A stretch of 64,000 nucleotides of DNA from Odiellus spinosus. Its lineage: Eukaryota; Arthropoda; Arachnida; Opiliones; Phalangiidae. The translations under genes were made by a program, and so were the position numbers. The DNA lies in contig OY987234.1 of NCBI GenBank assembly GCA_963920705.1, forward strand, positions 806,001 to 870,000, written 5' to 3'. Shown piece after piece: positions 25,711 to 39,300 of this stretch. Numbering within the stretch: the stretch's first letter is position 1; each line of letters starts with the position of its first letter. Under the pieces are notes generated by a model, which made no database searches, was not told the origin of the DNA, and saw nothing but the letters and a program-made list of their open reading frames with translations.

Positions 25711-27628
25711 GAGTGCAGATCCACAAAGTTCCCAAGTGCAGATCCACAAATTTCCCAAGTGCACATCCACAAATTTCCCAAGTGCAGATAATCAAATTTC
25801 CCAAGTGTAGATCCACATATTTCCCAAGTGCAGATCCACAAATTTCCCAAGTGCAGATACACAAATTTCCCAAGTGCAGATCCACAAATTTCCCAAGTGT
25901 ATATCCACAAATTTCCCAAGTGCAGATCCACAAATTTCCCAAGTGCAGATCCACAAATTTCCCAAGTGTAGATCCACAAATTTCCCAAGTGCAGATCCAC
26001 AAATTTCCCAAGTGTAGATCCACAAATTTCCCAAGTGTAGATCCACAAATTTCCCATGTGCTGATCCACAAATTTCCCAAGTGTAGATCCACAAATTTCA
26101 GAAGTGTAGATCCAAAAATTTCCCAAATGTAGATCCACAAATTTCCCAAGTGCAGATCCACAAATTTCCCAAGTGTAGATCCACAAATTTCCCAAGTGTA
26201 GATCAACAAATTTCCCAAATGTAGATCCACAAATTTCCCATGTGCATATCCACAAATTTCCCAAGTGCAGAACCACAAATTTCCCAAGTGCAGATCCAAA
26301 AATTTCCCAAGTGCAGATCCACAAATTTCCCAAGTGCAGATCCACAAATTTCCCAAGTGCAGATCCACAAATTTCCCAAGTGCAGATCCACAAAGTTCCC
26401 AAGTGCAGATCCACAAATTTCCCAAGTGCACATCCACAAATTTCCCAAGTGCAGATAATCAAATTTCCCAAGTGTAGATCCACAAATTTCCCAAGTGTAG
26501 AACCACAAATTTCCCAAGTGCAGATCCACAAATTTCCCAAGTGCAGATCCACAAATTTCCCAAGTGTAGATCCACAAATTTCCCAAGTGCAGATCCACAA
26601 ATTTCCCAAGTGTAGATCCACAAATTTCCCAAGTGTAGATCCACAAATTTCCCATGTGCTGATCCACAAATTTCCCAAGTGTAGATCCACAAATTTCAGA
26701 AGTGTAGATCCACAAATTTCCCAAATGTAGATCCACAAATTTCCCAAGTGCAGATCCACAAATTTCCCATGTGCATATCCACAAATTTCCCAAGTGCAGA
26801 ACCACAAATTTCCCAAGTGCAGATCCAAAAATTTCCCAAGTGCAGATCCACAAATTTCCCAAGTGCAGATCCACAAATTTCCCAAGTGCAGGTCCACAAA
26901 TTTCCCAATTGTAGATCCACAAATTTCCCAAGTGCAGATCCACAAATTTCCCAAGTGTAGATCCACAAATTTCCCAAGTGTAGATCCACAAATTTCCCAT
27001 GTGGTGATCCACAAATTTCCCAAGTGTAGATCCACAAATTTCAGAAGTGTAGATATACAAATTTCCCAAATGTAGATCCACAAATTTCCCAAGTGCAGAT
27101 CCACAAATTTCCCAAGTGTAGATCCACAAATTTCCCAAGTGTAGATCCACAAATTTCCCAAATGTAGATCCACAAATTTCCCATGTGCATATCCACAAAT
27201 TTCCCAAGTGCAGAACCACAAATTTCCCAAGTGCAGATCCAAAAATTTCCCAAGTGCAGATCCACCAATTTCCCAAGTGCAGATCCACCAATTTCCCAAG
27301 TGCAGATCCACAAATTTCCCTAGTGCAGATCCACAATTTTCCCAAGTGCAGATCCACAAAGTTCCCAAGTGCAGATCCACAAATTTCCCAAGTGCACATC
27401 CACAAATTTCCCAAGTGCAGATAATCAAATTTCCCAAGTGTAGATCCACAAATTTCCCAAGTGTAGAACCACAAATTTCCCAAGTGCAGATCCACAAATT
27501 TCCCAAGTGCAGATCCACAAATTTCCCAAGTGTAGATCCACAAATTTCCCAAGTGCAGATCCACAAATTTCCCAAGTGTAGATCCACAAATTTCCCAAGT
27601 GTAGATCCACAAATTTCCCATGTGCTGA

Positions 27629-27645
27629 TCCACAATTTCCCAAGT
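27629..27645. repeat. 22-bp monomer (one A missing)
   Basis: CTGATCCACAATTTCCC has two A where the consensus has three. The AAATTT phase drops from +10 before to +9 after. I found no partner copy, so this is a private deletion. Confidence 0.9.
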
Positions 27646-29219
27646 GTAGATCCACAAATTTCAGAAGTGTAGATCCACAAATTTCTCAAATGTAGATCCA
27701 CAAATTTCCCAAGTGCAGATCCACAAATTTCCCAAGTGTAGATCCACAAATTTCCCAAGTGTAGATCCACAAATTTCCCAAATGTAGATCCACAAATTTC
27801 CCATGTGCATATCCACAAATTTCCCAAGTGCAGAACCACAAATTTCCCAAGTGCAGATCCAAAAATTTCCCAAGTGCAGATCCACAAATTTCCCAAGTGC
27901 AGATCCACAAATTTCCCAAGTGCAGATCCACAAATTTCCCAAGTGTAGATCCACAAATTTCCCAAGTGCAGATCCACAAATTTCCCAAGTGTAGATCCAC
28001 AAATTTCCCAAGTGTAGATCCACAAATTTCCCATGTGCTGATCCACAAATTTCCCAAGTGTAGATCCACAAATTTCAGAAGTGTAGATCCACAAATTTCC
28101 AAAATGTAGATCCACAAATTTTACAAGTGCAGATCCACAAATTTCCCAAGTGTAGATCCACAAATTTCCCAAGTGTAGATCCACAAATTTCCCAAATGTA
28201 GATCCACAAATTTCCCATGTCCATATCCAAAAATTTCCCAAGTGCAGATCCACAAATTTCCCAAGTGCAGATCCACAAATTTCCCAAGTGCAGATCCACA
28301 ATTTTCCCAAGTGCAGATCCACAAAGTTCCCAAGTGCAGATCCACAAATTTCCCAAGTGTACATCCACAAATTTCCCAAGTGCAGATAATCAAATTTCCC
28401 AAGTGTAGATCCACAAATTTCCCAAGTGTAGAACCACAAATTTCCCAAGTGTAGATCCACAAATTTCCCAAGAGCAGATCCACAAATTTCCCAAGTGCAG
28501 ATGCAAAATTTTCCCAAGTGCAGATCCACAAAGTTTCCAAGTGCAGATCCACAAATTTCCCAAGTGCACATCCACAAATTTCCCAAGTGCAGATAATCAA
28601 ATTTCCCAAGTGTAGATCCACAAATTTCCCAAGTGTAGATCCACAAATTTAACAAATGCAGATCCACAAATTTCCCAAGTGCAGATAATCAAATTTCCCA
28701 AGTGCAGATACACAAATTTCCCAAGTGTAGATCCACAAATTTAACAAATGCAGATCCACAAATTTCCCAAGTGCAGATCCACAAATTTCCCAAGTGCAGA
28801 TACACAAATTTCCCAAGTGCAGATCCACAAATTTCCCAAGTGCAGATCCACAATTTTCCCAAGTGCAGATCCACAAAGTTCCCAAGTGCAGATCCACAAA
28901 TTTCCCAAGTGTACATCCACAAATTTCCCAAGTGCAGATAATCAAATTTCCCAAGTGTAGATCCACAAATTTCCCAAGTGTAGAACCACAAATTTCCCAA
29001 GTGTAGATCCACAAATTTCCCAAGAGCAGATCCACAAATTTCCCAAGTGCAGATGCAAAATTTTCCCAAGTGCAGATCCACAAAGTTCCCAAGTGCAGAT
29101 CCATAAATTTCCCAAGTGCACATCCACAAATTTCCCAAGTGCAGATAATCAAATTTCCCAAGTGCAGATCCACAAATTTCCCAAGTGCAGATCCACAAAT
29201 TTCCCAAGTGCAGATCCAC

Positions 29220-29229
29220 AAATTTTCCC
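29220..29229. repeat. 24-bp monomer 11
   Basis: It is followed by the signature cassette. I found no equivalent in the second domain C copy, where this part was lost. Confidence 0.9.
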
Positions 29230-30117
29230 AAGTGCAGATCCACAAAGTTCCCAAGTGCAGATCCACAAATTTCCCAAGTGCACATCCACAAATTTCCCAA
29301 GTGCAGATAATCAAATTTCCCAAGTGTAGATCCACAAATTTCCCAAGTGTAGATCCACAAATTTCCCAAGTGTAGAACCACAAATATCCCAAGTGTAGAT
29401 CCACAAATTTCCCAAGAGCAGATCCACAAATTTCCCAAGTGCAGATGCAAAATTTTCCCAAGTGCAGATCCACAAAGTTTCCAAGTGCAGATCCACAAAT
29501 TTCCCAAGTGCACATCCACAAATTTCCCAAGTGCAGATAATCAAATTTCCCAAGTGTAGATCCACAAATTTCCCAAGTGTAGATCCACAAATTTAACAAA
29601 TGCAGATCCACAAATTTCCCAAGTGCAGATCCACAAATTTCCCAAGTGCAGATACATAAATTTCCCAAGTGCAGATCCACAAATTTCCCAAGTGCAGATC
29701 CACAATTTTCCCAAGTGCAGATCCACAAAGTTCCCAAGTGCAGATCCACAAATTTCCCAAGTGTACATCCACAAATTTCCCAAGTGCAGATAATCAAATT
29801 TCCCAAGTGTAGATCCACAAATTTCCCAAGTGTAGAACCACAAATTTCCCAAGTGTAGATCCACAAATTTCCCAAGAGCAGATCCACAAATTTCCCAAGT
29901 GCAGATGCAAAATTTTCCCAAGTGCAGATCCACAAAGTTCCCAAGTGCAGATCCACAAATTTCCCAAGTGCACATCCACAAATTTCCCAAGTGCAGATAA
30001 TCAAATTTCCCAAGTGTAGATCCACAAATTTCCCAAGTGTAGATCCACAAATTTCCCAAGTGCAGATCCACAAATTTCCCAAGTGCAGATCCACAAATTT
30101 CCCAAGTGCAGATCCAC

Positions 30118-30127
30118 AAATTTTCCC
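30118..30127. repeat. 24-bp monomer 12
   Basis: Its partner is at 35157 (+5039). Confidence 0.9.
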
Positions 30128-30810
30128 AAGTGCAGATCCACAAAGTTCCCAAGTGCAGATCCACAAATTTCCCAAGTGCACATCCACAAATTTCCCAAGT
30201 GCAGATAATCAAATTTCCCAAGTGTAGATCCACAAATTTCCCAAGTGTAGATCCACAAATTTCCCAAGTGTAGATCCACAAATTTAACAAATGCAGATCC
30301 ACAAATTTCCCAAGTGCAGATCCACAAATTTCCCAAGTGCAGATACACAAATTTCCCAAGTGCAGATCCACAAATTTCCCAAGTGTATATCCACAAATTT
30401 CCCAAGTGCAGATCCACAAATTTCCCAAGTGCAGATCCACAAATTTCCCAAGTGCAGATCCACAAATTTCCCAAGTGTAGATCCACAAATTTCCCAAGTG
30501 TAGATCCACAAATTTCCCATGTGCTGATCCACAAATTTCCCAAGTGTAGATCCACAAATTTCAGAAGTGTAGATCCACAAATTTCCCAAATGTAGATCCA
30601 CAAATTTCCCAAGTGCAGATCCACAAATTTCCCAAGTGTAGATCCACAAATTTCCCAAGTGTAGATCCAAAAATTTCCCAAATGTAGATCCACAAATTTC
30701 CCATGTGCATATCCACAAATTTCCCAAGTGCAGAACCACAAATTTCCCAAGTGCAGATCCAAAAATTTCCCAAGTGCAGATCCACAAATTTCCCAAGTGC
30801 AGATCCACAA

Positions 30811-30822
30811 ATTTCCCAGTGC
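30811..30822. repeat. 22-bp monomer (one A missing)
   Basis: CCCAGTGC replaces CCCAAGTGC, dropping the phase from +11 to +10. The equivalent place in the second copy (near 35850) is full length, so the deletion is private. Confidence 0.9.
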
Positions 30823-31589
30823 AGATCCAAAATTTTCCCAAGTGCAGATCCACAAAGTTCCCAAGTGCAGATCCACAAATTTCCCAAGTGCACATCCACA
30901 AATTTCCCAAGTGCAGATAATCAAATTTCCCAAGTGTAGATCCACAAATTTCCCAAGTGTAGAACCACAAATTTCCCAAGTGCAGATCCACAAATTTCCC
31001 AAGTGCAGATCCACAAATTTCCCAAGTGTAGATCCACAAATTTCCCAAGTGCAGATCCACAAATTTCCCAAGTGTAGATCCACAAATTTCCCAAGTGTAG
31101 ATCCACAAATTTCCCATGTGCTGATCCACAAATTTCCCAAGTGTAGATCCACAAATTTCAGAAGTGTAGATCCACAAATTTCCCAAATGTAGATCCACAA
31201 ATTTCCCAAGTGCAGATCCACAAATTTCCCAAGTGTAGATCCACAAATTTCCCAAGTGTAGATCCACAAATTTCCCAAATGTAGATCCACAAATTTCCCT
31301 TATGCATATCCAAAAATTTCCCAAGTGCAGATCCACAAATTTCCCAAGTGCAGATCCACAAATTTCCCAAGTGCAGATCCACAATTTTCCCAAGTGCAGA
31401 TCCACAAAGTTCCCAAGTGCAGATCCACAAATTTCCCAAGTGCACATCCACAAATTTCCCAAGTGCAGATAATCAAATTTCCCAAGTGTAGATCCACAAA
31501 TTTCCCAACTGTAGATCCACAAATTTCCCAAGTGCAGATCCAACAATTTCCCAAGTGCAGATCCACAAATTTCCCAAGTGCAGATCCAC

Positions 31590-31599
31590 AAATTTTCCC
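31590..31599. repeat. 24-bp monomer 13
   Basis: This is the duplicate of 25516 (+6074). Confidence 0.9.
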
Positions 31600-31774
31600 A
31601 AGTGTAGATCCACAAATTTCCCATGTGCTGATCCACAAATTTCCCAAGTGTAGATCCACAAATTTCAGAAGTGTAGATCCACAAATTTCCCAAGTGCAGA
31701 TCCACAAATTTCCCAAGTGCAGATCCACAAATTTCCCAAGTGCAGAACCACAAATTTCCCAAGTGCAGATCCAC

Positions 31775-31784
31775 AAATTTTCCC
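31775..31784. repeat. 24-bp monomer 14
   Basis: This is the duplicate of 25701 (+6074). Confidence 0.9.
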
Positions 31785-34700
31785 AAGTGCAGATCCACAA
31801 AGTTCCCAAGTGCAGATCCACAAATTTCCCAAGTGCACATCCACAAATTTCCCAAGTGCAGATAATCAAATTTCCCAAGTGTAGATCCACAAATTTCCCA
31901 AGTGTAGATCCACAAATTTCCCAAGTGTAGATCCACAAATTTAACAAATGCAGATCCACATATTTCCCAAGTGCAGATCCACAAATTTCCCAAGTGCAGA
32001 TACACAAATTTCCCAAGTGCAGATCCACAAATTTCCCAAGTGTATATCCACAAATTTCCCAAGTGCAGATCCACAAATTTCCCAAGTGCAGATCCACAAA
32101 TTTCCCAAGTGTAGATCCACATATTTCCCAAGTGCAGATCCACAAATTTCCCAAGTGCAGATACACAAATTTCCCAAGTGCAGATCCACAAATTTCCCAA
32201 GTGTATATCCACAAATTTCCCAAGTGCAGATCCACAAATTTCCCAAGTGCAGATCCACAAATTTCCCAAGTGTAGATCCACAAATTTCCCAAGTGTAGAT
32301 CCACAAATTTCCCAAGTGTAGATCCACAAATTTCCCATGTGCTGATCCACAAATTTCCCAAGTGTAGATCCACAAATTTCAGAAGTGTAGATCCAAAAAT
32401 TTCCCAAATGTAGATCCACAAATTTCCCAAGTGCAGCTCCACAAATTTCCCAAGTGTAGATCCACAAATTTCCCAAGTGTAGATCAACAAATTTCCCAAA
32501 TGTAGATCCACAAATTTCCCATGTGCATATCCACAAATTTCCCAAGTGCAGAACCACAAATTTCCCAAGTGCAGATCCAAAAATTTCCCAAGTGCAGATC
32601 CACAAATTTCCCAAGTGCAGATCCACAAATTTCCCAAGTGCAGATCCACAAATTTCCCAAGTGCAGATCCACAAAGTTCCCAAGTGCAGATCCACAAATT
32701 TCCCAAGTGCACATCCACAAATTTCCAAAGTGCAGATAATCAAATTTCCCAAGTGTAGATCCACAAATTTCCCAAGTGCAGATCCACAAATTTCCCAAGT
32801 GTAGATCCACAAATTTCCCAAGTGTAGATCCACAAATTTCCCATGTGCTGATCCACAAATTTCCCAAGTGTAGATCCACAAATTTCAGAAGTGTAGATCC
32901 ACAAATTTCCCAAATGTAAATCCACAAATTTCCCAAGTGCAGATCCACAAATTTCCCATGTGCATATCCACAAATTTCCCAAGTGCAGAACCACAAATTT
33001 CCCAAGTGCAGATCCAAAAATTTCCCAAGTGCAGATCCACAAATTTCCCAAGTGCAGATCCACAAATTTCCCAAGTGCAGATCCACAAATTTCCCAAGTG
33101 TAGATCCACAAATTTCCCAAGTGCAGATCCACAAATTTCCCAAGTGTAGATCCACAAATTTCCCAAGTGTAGATCCACAAATTTCCCATGTGGTGATCCA
33201 CAAATTTCCCAAGTGTAGATCCACAGATTTCAGAAGTGTAGATATACAAATTTCCCAAATGTAGATCCACAAATTTCCAAAGTGCAGATCCACAAATTTC
33301 CCAAGTGTAGATCCACAAATTTCCCAAGTGTAGATCCACAAATTTCCCAAATGTAGATCCACAAATTTCCCATGTGCATATCCACAAATTTCCCAAGTGC
33401 AGAACCACAAATTTCCCAAGTGCAGATCCAAAAAATTCCCAAGTGCAGATCCACAAATTTCCCAAGTGCAGATCCACAAATTTCCCTAGTGCAGATCCAC
33501 AATTTTCCCAAGTGCAGATCCACAAAGTTCCCAAGTGCAGATCCACAAATTTCCCAAGTGCACATCCACAAATTTCCCAAGTGCAGATAATCAAATTTCC
33601 CAAGTGTAGATCCACAAATTTCCCATTTGCTGATCCACAAATTTCCCAAGTGTAGATCCACAAATTTCAGAAGTGTAGATCCACAAATTTCCCAAATGTA
33701 GATCCACAAATTTCCCAAGTGCAGATCCACAAATTTCCCAAGTGTAGATCCACAAATTTCCCAAGTGTAGATCCACAAATTTCCCAAATGTAGATCCACA
33801 AATTTCCCATGTGCATATCCACAAATTTCCCAAGTGCAGAACCACAAATTTCCCAAGTGCAGATCCAAAAATTTCCCAAGTGCAGATCCACAAATTTCCC
33901 AAGTGCAGATCCACAAATTTCCCAAGTGCAGATCCACAAATTTCCCAAGTGTAGATCCACAAATTTCCCAAGTGCAGATCCACAAATTTCCCAAGTGTAG
34001 ATCCACAAATTTCCCAAGTGTAGATCCACAAATTTCCCATGTGCTGATCCACAAATTTCCCAAGTGTAGATCCACAAATTTCAGAAGTGTAGATCCACAA
34101 ATTTCCCAAATGTAGATCCACAAATTTTACAAGTGCAGATCCACAAATTTCCCAAGTGTAGATCCACAAATTTCCCAAGTGTAGATCCACAAATTTCCCA
34201 AATGTAGATCCACAAATTTCCCATGTCCATATCCAAAAATTTCCCAAGTGCAGATCCACAAATTTCCCAAGTGCAGATCCACAAATTTCCCAAGTGCAGA
34301 TCCACAATTTTCCCAAGTGCAGATCCACAAAGTTCCCAAGTGCAGATCCACAAATTTCCCAAGTGTACATCCACAAATTTCCCAAGTGCAGATAATCAAA
34401 TTTCCCAAGTGTAGATCCACAAATTTCCCAAGTGTAGAACCACAAATTTCCCAAGTGTAGATCCACAAATTTCCCAAGAGCAGATCCACAAATTTCCCAA
34501 GTGCAGATGCAAAATTTTCCCAAGTGCAGATCCACAAAGTTTCCAAGTGCAGATCCACAAATTTCCCAAGTGCACATCCACAAATTTCCCAAGTGCAGAT
34601 AATCAAATTTCCCAAGTGTAGATCCACAAATTTCCCAAGTGTAGATCCACAAATTTAACAAATGCAGATCCACAAATTTCCCAAGTGCAGATCCACAAAT

Positions 34701-35156
34701 TTCCCAAGTGCAGATACACAAATTTCCCAAGTGCAGATCCACAATTTTCCCAAGTGCAGATCCACAAAGTTCCCAAGTGCAGATCCACAAATTTCCCAAG
34801 TGTACATCCACAAATTTCCCAAGTGCAGATAATCAAATTTCCCAAGTGTAGATCCACAAATTTCCCAAGTGTAGAACCACAAATTTCCCAAGTGTAGATC
34901 CACAAATTTCCCAAGAGCAGATCCACAAATTTCCCAAGTGCAGATGCAAAATTTTCCCAAGTGCAGATCCACAAAGTTCCCAAGTGCAGATCCACAAATT
35001 TCCCAAGTGCACATCCACAAATTTCCCAAGTGCAGATAATCAAATTTCCCAAGTGTAGATCCACAAATTTCCCAAGTGTAGATCCACAAATTTCCCAAGT
35101 GCAGATCCACAAATTTACCAAGTGCAGATCCACAAATTTCCCAAGTGCAGATCCAC

Positions 35157-35166
35157 AAATTTTCCC
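35157..35166. repeat. 24-bp monomer 15, the last phase change in the window
   Basis: This is the duplicate of 30118. From here to 63977 the phase stays constant at +13 relative to base 1. Confidence 0.9.
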
Positions 35167-35479
35167 AAGTGCAGATCCACAAAGTTCCCAAGTGCAGATC
35201 CACAAATTTCCCAAGTGCACATCCACAAATTTCCCAAGTGCAGATAGTCAAATTTCCCAAGTGTAGATCCACAAATTTCCCAAGTGTAGATCCACAAATT
35301 TCCCAAGTGTAGATCCACAAATTTAACAAATGCAGATCCACAAATTTCCCAAGTGCAGATCCACAAATTTCCCAAGTGCAGATACACAAATTTCCCAAGT
35401 GCAGATCCACAAATTTCCCAAGTGTATATCCACAAATTTCCCAAGTGCAGATCCACAAATTTCCCAAGTGCAGATCCAC

Positions 35480-36340
35480 AAATTTCCCAAGTGCAGATCC
35501 ACAAATTTCCCAAGTGTAGATCCACAAATTTCCCAAGTGTAGATCCACAAATTTCCCATGTGCTGATCCACAAATTTCCCAAGTGTAGATCCACAAATTT
35601 CAGAAGTGTAGATCCACAAATTTCCCAAATGTAGATCCACAAATTTCCCAAGTGTAGATCCACAAATTTCCCAAGTGTAGATCCAAAAATTTCCCAAATG
35701 TAGATCCACAAATTTCCCATGTGCATATCCACAAATTTCCCAAGTGCAGAACCACAAATTTCCCAAGTGCAGATCCAAAAATTTCCCAAGTGCAGATCCA
35801 CAAATTTCCCAAGTGCAGATCCACAAATTTCCCAAGTGCAGATCCAAAATTTTCCCAAGTGCAGATCCACAAAGTTCCCAAGTGCAGATCCACAAATTTC
35901 CCAAGTGCACATCCACAAATTTCCCAAGTGCAGATAATCAAATTTCCCAATTGTAGATCCACAAATTTCCCAAGTGTAGAACCACAAATTTCCCAAGTGC
36001 AGATCCACAAATTTCCCAAGTGCAGATCCACAAATTTCCCAAGTGTAGATCCACAAATTTCCCATGTGCAGATCCACAAATTTCCCAAGTGTAGAACCAC
36101 AAATTTCCCAAGTGTAGATCCACAAATTCCCCATGTGCTGATCCACAAATTTCCCAAGTGTAGATCCACAAATTTCAGAAGTTTAGATCCACAAATTTCC
36201 CAAATGTAGATCCACAAATTTCCCAAGTGCAGATCCACAAATTTCCCAAGTGCAGATCCAAAAATTTCTCAAGTGCAGATCCACAAATTTTCCAAGTGCA
36301 GATCCACAAATTTCCCAAGTGCAGATCCACAAATTTCCCA
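35480..36340. repeat. 851-bp tandem duplication, copy 1 (37 monomers)
   Basis: This block is followed directly by its copy. Anchors are TTTCAG at 35598 against 36449, the AAATTCCCCATG monomer near 36125 against 36976, and TTTAGATCC after TTTCAG near 36182 against 37033. The second copy has GCTCATCC near 36759 where the first has GCACATCC. It was in place before the 6900-bp duplication, because the AAATTCCCCATG pair also occurs near 43025 and 43876. Confidence 0.75.
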
Positions 36341-39300
36341 AGTGCAGATCCACAAACTTCCCAAGTGTAGATCCACAAATTTCCCAAGTGTAGATCCACA
36401 AATTTCCCATGTGCTGATCCACAAATTTCCCAAGTGTAGATCCACAAATTTCAGAAGTGTAGATCCACAAATTTCCCAAATGTAGATCCACAAATTTCCC
36501 AAGTGTAGATCCACAAATTTCCCAAGTGTAGATCCAAAAATTTCCCAAATGTAGATCCACAAATTTCCCATGTGCATATCCACAAATTTCCCAAGTGCAG
36601 AACCACAAATTTCCCAAGTGCAGATCCAAAAATTTCCCAAGTGCAGATCCACAAATTTCCCAAGTGCAGATCCACAAATTTCCCAAGTGCAGATCCAAAA
36701 TTTTCCCAAGTGCAGATCCACAAAGTTCCCAAGTGCAGATCCACAAATTTCCCAAGTGCTCATCCACAAATTTCCCAAGTGCAGATAATCAAATTTCCCA
36801 ATTGTAGATCCACAAATTTCCCAAGTGTAGAACCACAAATTTCCCAAGTGCAGATCCACAAATTTCCCAAGTGCAGATCCACAAATTTCCCAAGTGTAGA
36901 TCCACAAATTTCCCATGTGCAGATCCACAAATTTCCCAAGTGTAGAACCACAAATTTCCCAAGTGTAGATCCACAAATTCCCCATGTGCTGATCCACAAA
37001 TTTCCCAAGTGTAGATCCACAAATTTCAGAAGTTTAGATCCACAAATTTCCCAAATGTAGATCCACAAATTTCCCAAGTGCAGATCCACAAATTTCCCAA
37101 GTGCAGATCCAAAAATTTCTCAAGTGCAGATCCACAAATTTTCCAAGTGCAGATCCACAAATTTCCCAAGTGCAGATCCACAAATTTCCCAAGTGTAGAT
37201 CCACAAATTTCCCAAGTGCAGATCCACAAATTTCCCAAGTGCAGATCCACAAATTTCCCAAGTGCAGATCCACAAATTTCCCAAGTGCAGATCCACAATT
37301 TTCCCAAGTGCAGATCCACAAATTTCCAAAGTGTATATCCACAAATTTCCAGAGTGTAGATCCACAAATTTCCCAAATGTAGATCCACAAATTTCCCAAG
37401 TGTAGATCCACAAATTTCCCAAGTGCAGATCCACAGATTTCCCAAGTGTAGATCCACAAATTTCCCAAGTGTAGATCCACAAATTTCCCAAATGTAGATC
37501 CACAAATTTCCCAAGCGCAGATCCACATATTTCCCAAGTGCAGATCCACAAATTTCCCAAGTGTAGATCCAAAAATTTCCCAAGTGCAGATCCACAAATT
37601 TCCCAAGTGCATATCCACAAATTTCCCAAGTGCAGATACTCAAATTTCCCAAGTATAGATCCGCAAATTTCCCAAGTGTAGATCCACAAATTTCCCAAGT
37701 GTAGATCCACAAATTTCCCAAGTGCAGATACACAAATTTCCCAAGTGCAGATCCAAAAATTTCCCAAGTGCAGATCCACAAATTTCCCAAGTGCAGATCC
37801 ACAAATTTCCCAAGTGCACATCCACAAATTTCCCAAGTGCAGATAATCAAATTTCCCAAGTGTAGATCCACAAATTTCCCAAGTGTAGATCCACAAATTT
37901 AACAAATGCAGATCCACAAATTTCCCAAGTGCAGATCCACAAATTTCCCAAGTGCAGATACACAAATTTCCCAAGTGCAGATCCACAAATTTCCCAAGTG
38001 CAGATCCACAATTTTCCCAAGTGCAGATCCACAAAGTTCCCAAGTGCAGATCCACAAATTTCCCAAGTGTACATCCACAAATTTCCCAAGTGCAGATAAT
38101 CAAATTTCCCAAGTGTAGATCCACAAATTTCCCAAGTGTAGAACCACAAATTTCCCAAGTGTAGATCCACAAATTTCCCAAGAGCAGATCCACAAATTTC
38201 CCAAGTGCAGATGCAAAATTTTCCCAAGTGCAGATCCACAAAGTTCCCAAGTGCAGATCCACAAATTTCCCAAGTGCATATCCACAAATTTCCCAAGTGC
38301 AGATACTCAAATTTCCCAAGTATAGATCCGCAAATTTCCCAATTGTAGATCCACAAATTTCCCAAGTGTAGATCCACAAATTTCCCAAGTGCAGATGCAC
38401 AAATTTCCCAAGTGTAGATCCACAAATTTCCCAAGTGCAGATCCACAAATTTCCCAAGTGCAGATCCACAAATTTCTCAAGTGCAGATCCACAAATTTCC
38501 CAAGTGCAGATCCACAAATTTCCCAAGTGTAGATCCACAAATTTCCCAAGTGCAGATCCACAAATTTCCCAAGTGTAGATACACAAATTTCCCAAGTGTA
38601 GATCCACAAATTTCCCAAATGTAGATCCACAAATTTCCCATGTGCAGATTCACAAATTTCCAAAGTGTATATCCACAAATTTCCCAAGTGTAGATCCACA
38701 AATTTCCCAAATGTAGATCCACAAATTTCTCAAGTGTAGATCCACAAATTTCCCAAGTGCAGATCCACAGATTTCCCAAGTGTAGATCCACAAATTTCCC
38801 AAGTGTAGATCCACAAATTTCCCAAATGTAGATCCACAAATTTCCCAAGCGCAGATCCACAAATTTCCCAAGTGCAGATCCACAAATTTCCCAAGTGTAG
38901 ATCCAAAAATTTCCCAAGTGCAGATCCACAAATTTCCCAAGTGTAGATCCACAAATTTCCCAAGTGCAGATACACAAATTTCCCAAGTGCAGATCCAAAA
39001 ATTTCCCAAGTGCAGATCCACAAATTTCCCAAGTGCATATCCACAAATTTCCCAAGTGCAGATCCACAAATTTCCCAAGTGCAGATCCACAAATTTTCCA
39101 AGTGCAGATCCACAAATTTCCCAAGTGCAGATGCACAAATTTCCCAAGTGCAGATCCACAATTTTCCCAAGTGCAGATCCACAAAGTTCCCAAGTGCAGA
39201 TCCACAAATTTCCCAAGTGCACATCCACAAATTTCCCAAGTGCAGATAATCAAATTTCCCAAGTGTAGATCCACAAATTTCCCAAGTGTAGATACACAAA

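Larger units (their letters stand above)
24895..30840. repeat. ~6-kb duplication of domain C, copy 1
   Basis: Matched to about 30969-35860. Anchors are the TTTCAG monomer at 25082 against 31156 (+6074), 24-bp monomers at 25516 and 25701 against 31590 and 31775 (+6074), CACATATTTCC at 25816 against 32120 (+6304), and the CCATGTCCATATCC monomer near 28218 against 34224 (+6006). The 24-bp monomer at 30118 pairs with 35157 (+5039). The falling offset shows net loss of about 1 kb in the second copy. Confidence 0.75.
30969..35860. repeat. ~6-kb duplication of domain C, copy 2 (shortened)
   Basis: This is the partner of about 24895-30840. The left part is expanded near 31.9-32.3 kb, where a CACATATTTCC block appears twice (31958 and 32120). 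The right part lost several hundred bases in the 28.7-30.3 kb equivalent. Both 22-bp monomers of copy 1 lack partners here, so those deletions happened after the duplication or in segments that were lost. Confidence 0.7.
24895..36000. repeat. Satellite domain C, a ~6 kb block and its shortened copy
   Basis: Seen: sequence from about 24895 to 30840 reappears from about 30969 to 35860. The offset starts at 6074, rises to 6281, then drops to 6006, 5891, 5039 and 5016 bp, so the second copy has gained and lost whole monomers. Seven 24-bp monomers and both 22-bp monomers lie here. A module combining GTGTACATCC, GTGTAGAACC, AAGAGCAGATCC and GATGCAAAATTTTCCC is dense, with the GATGC monomer near 28501, 29051, 29446, 29902, 34506 and 34941. 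AAATTTAACAAATGC is frequent from 28.6 kb. Inferred: a tandem duplication of about 6 kb later eroded by unequal exchange inside the second copy. The same GATGC module occurs singly at 38.2 and 45.1 kb, linking domains C and D. Confidence 0.7.
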
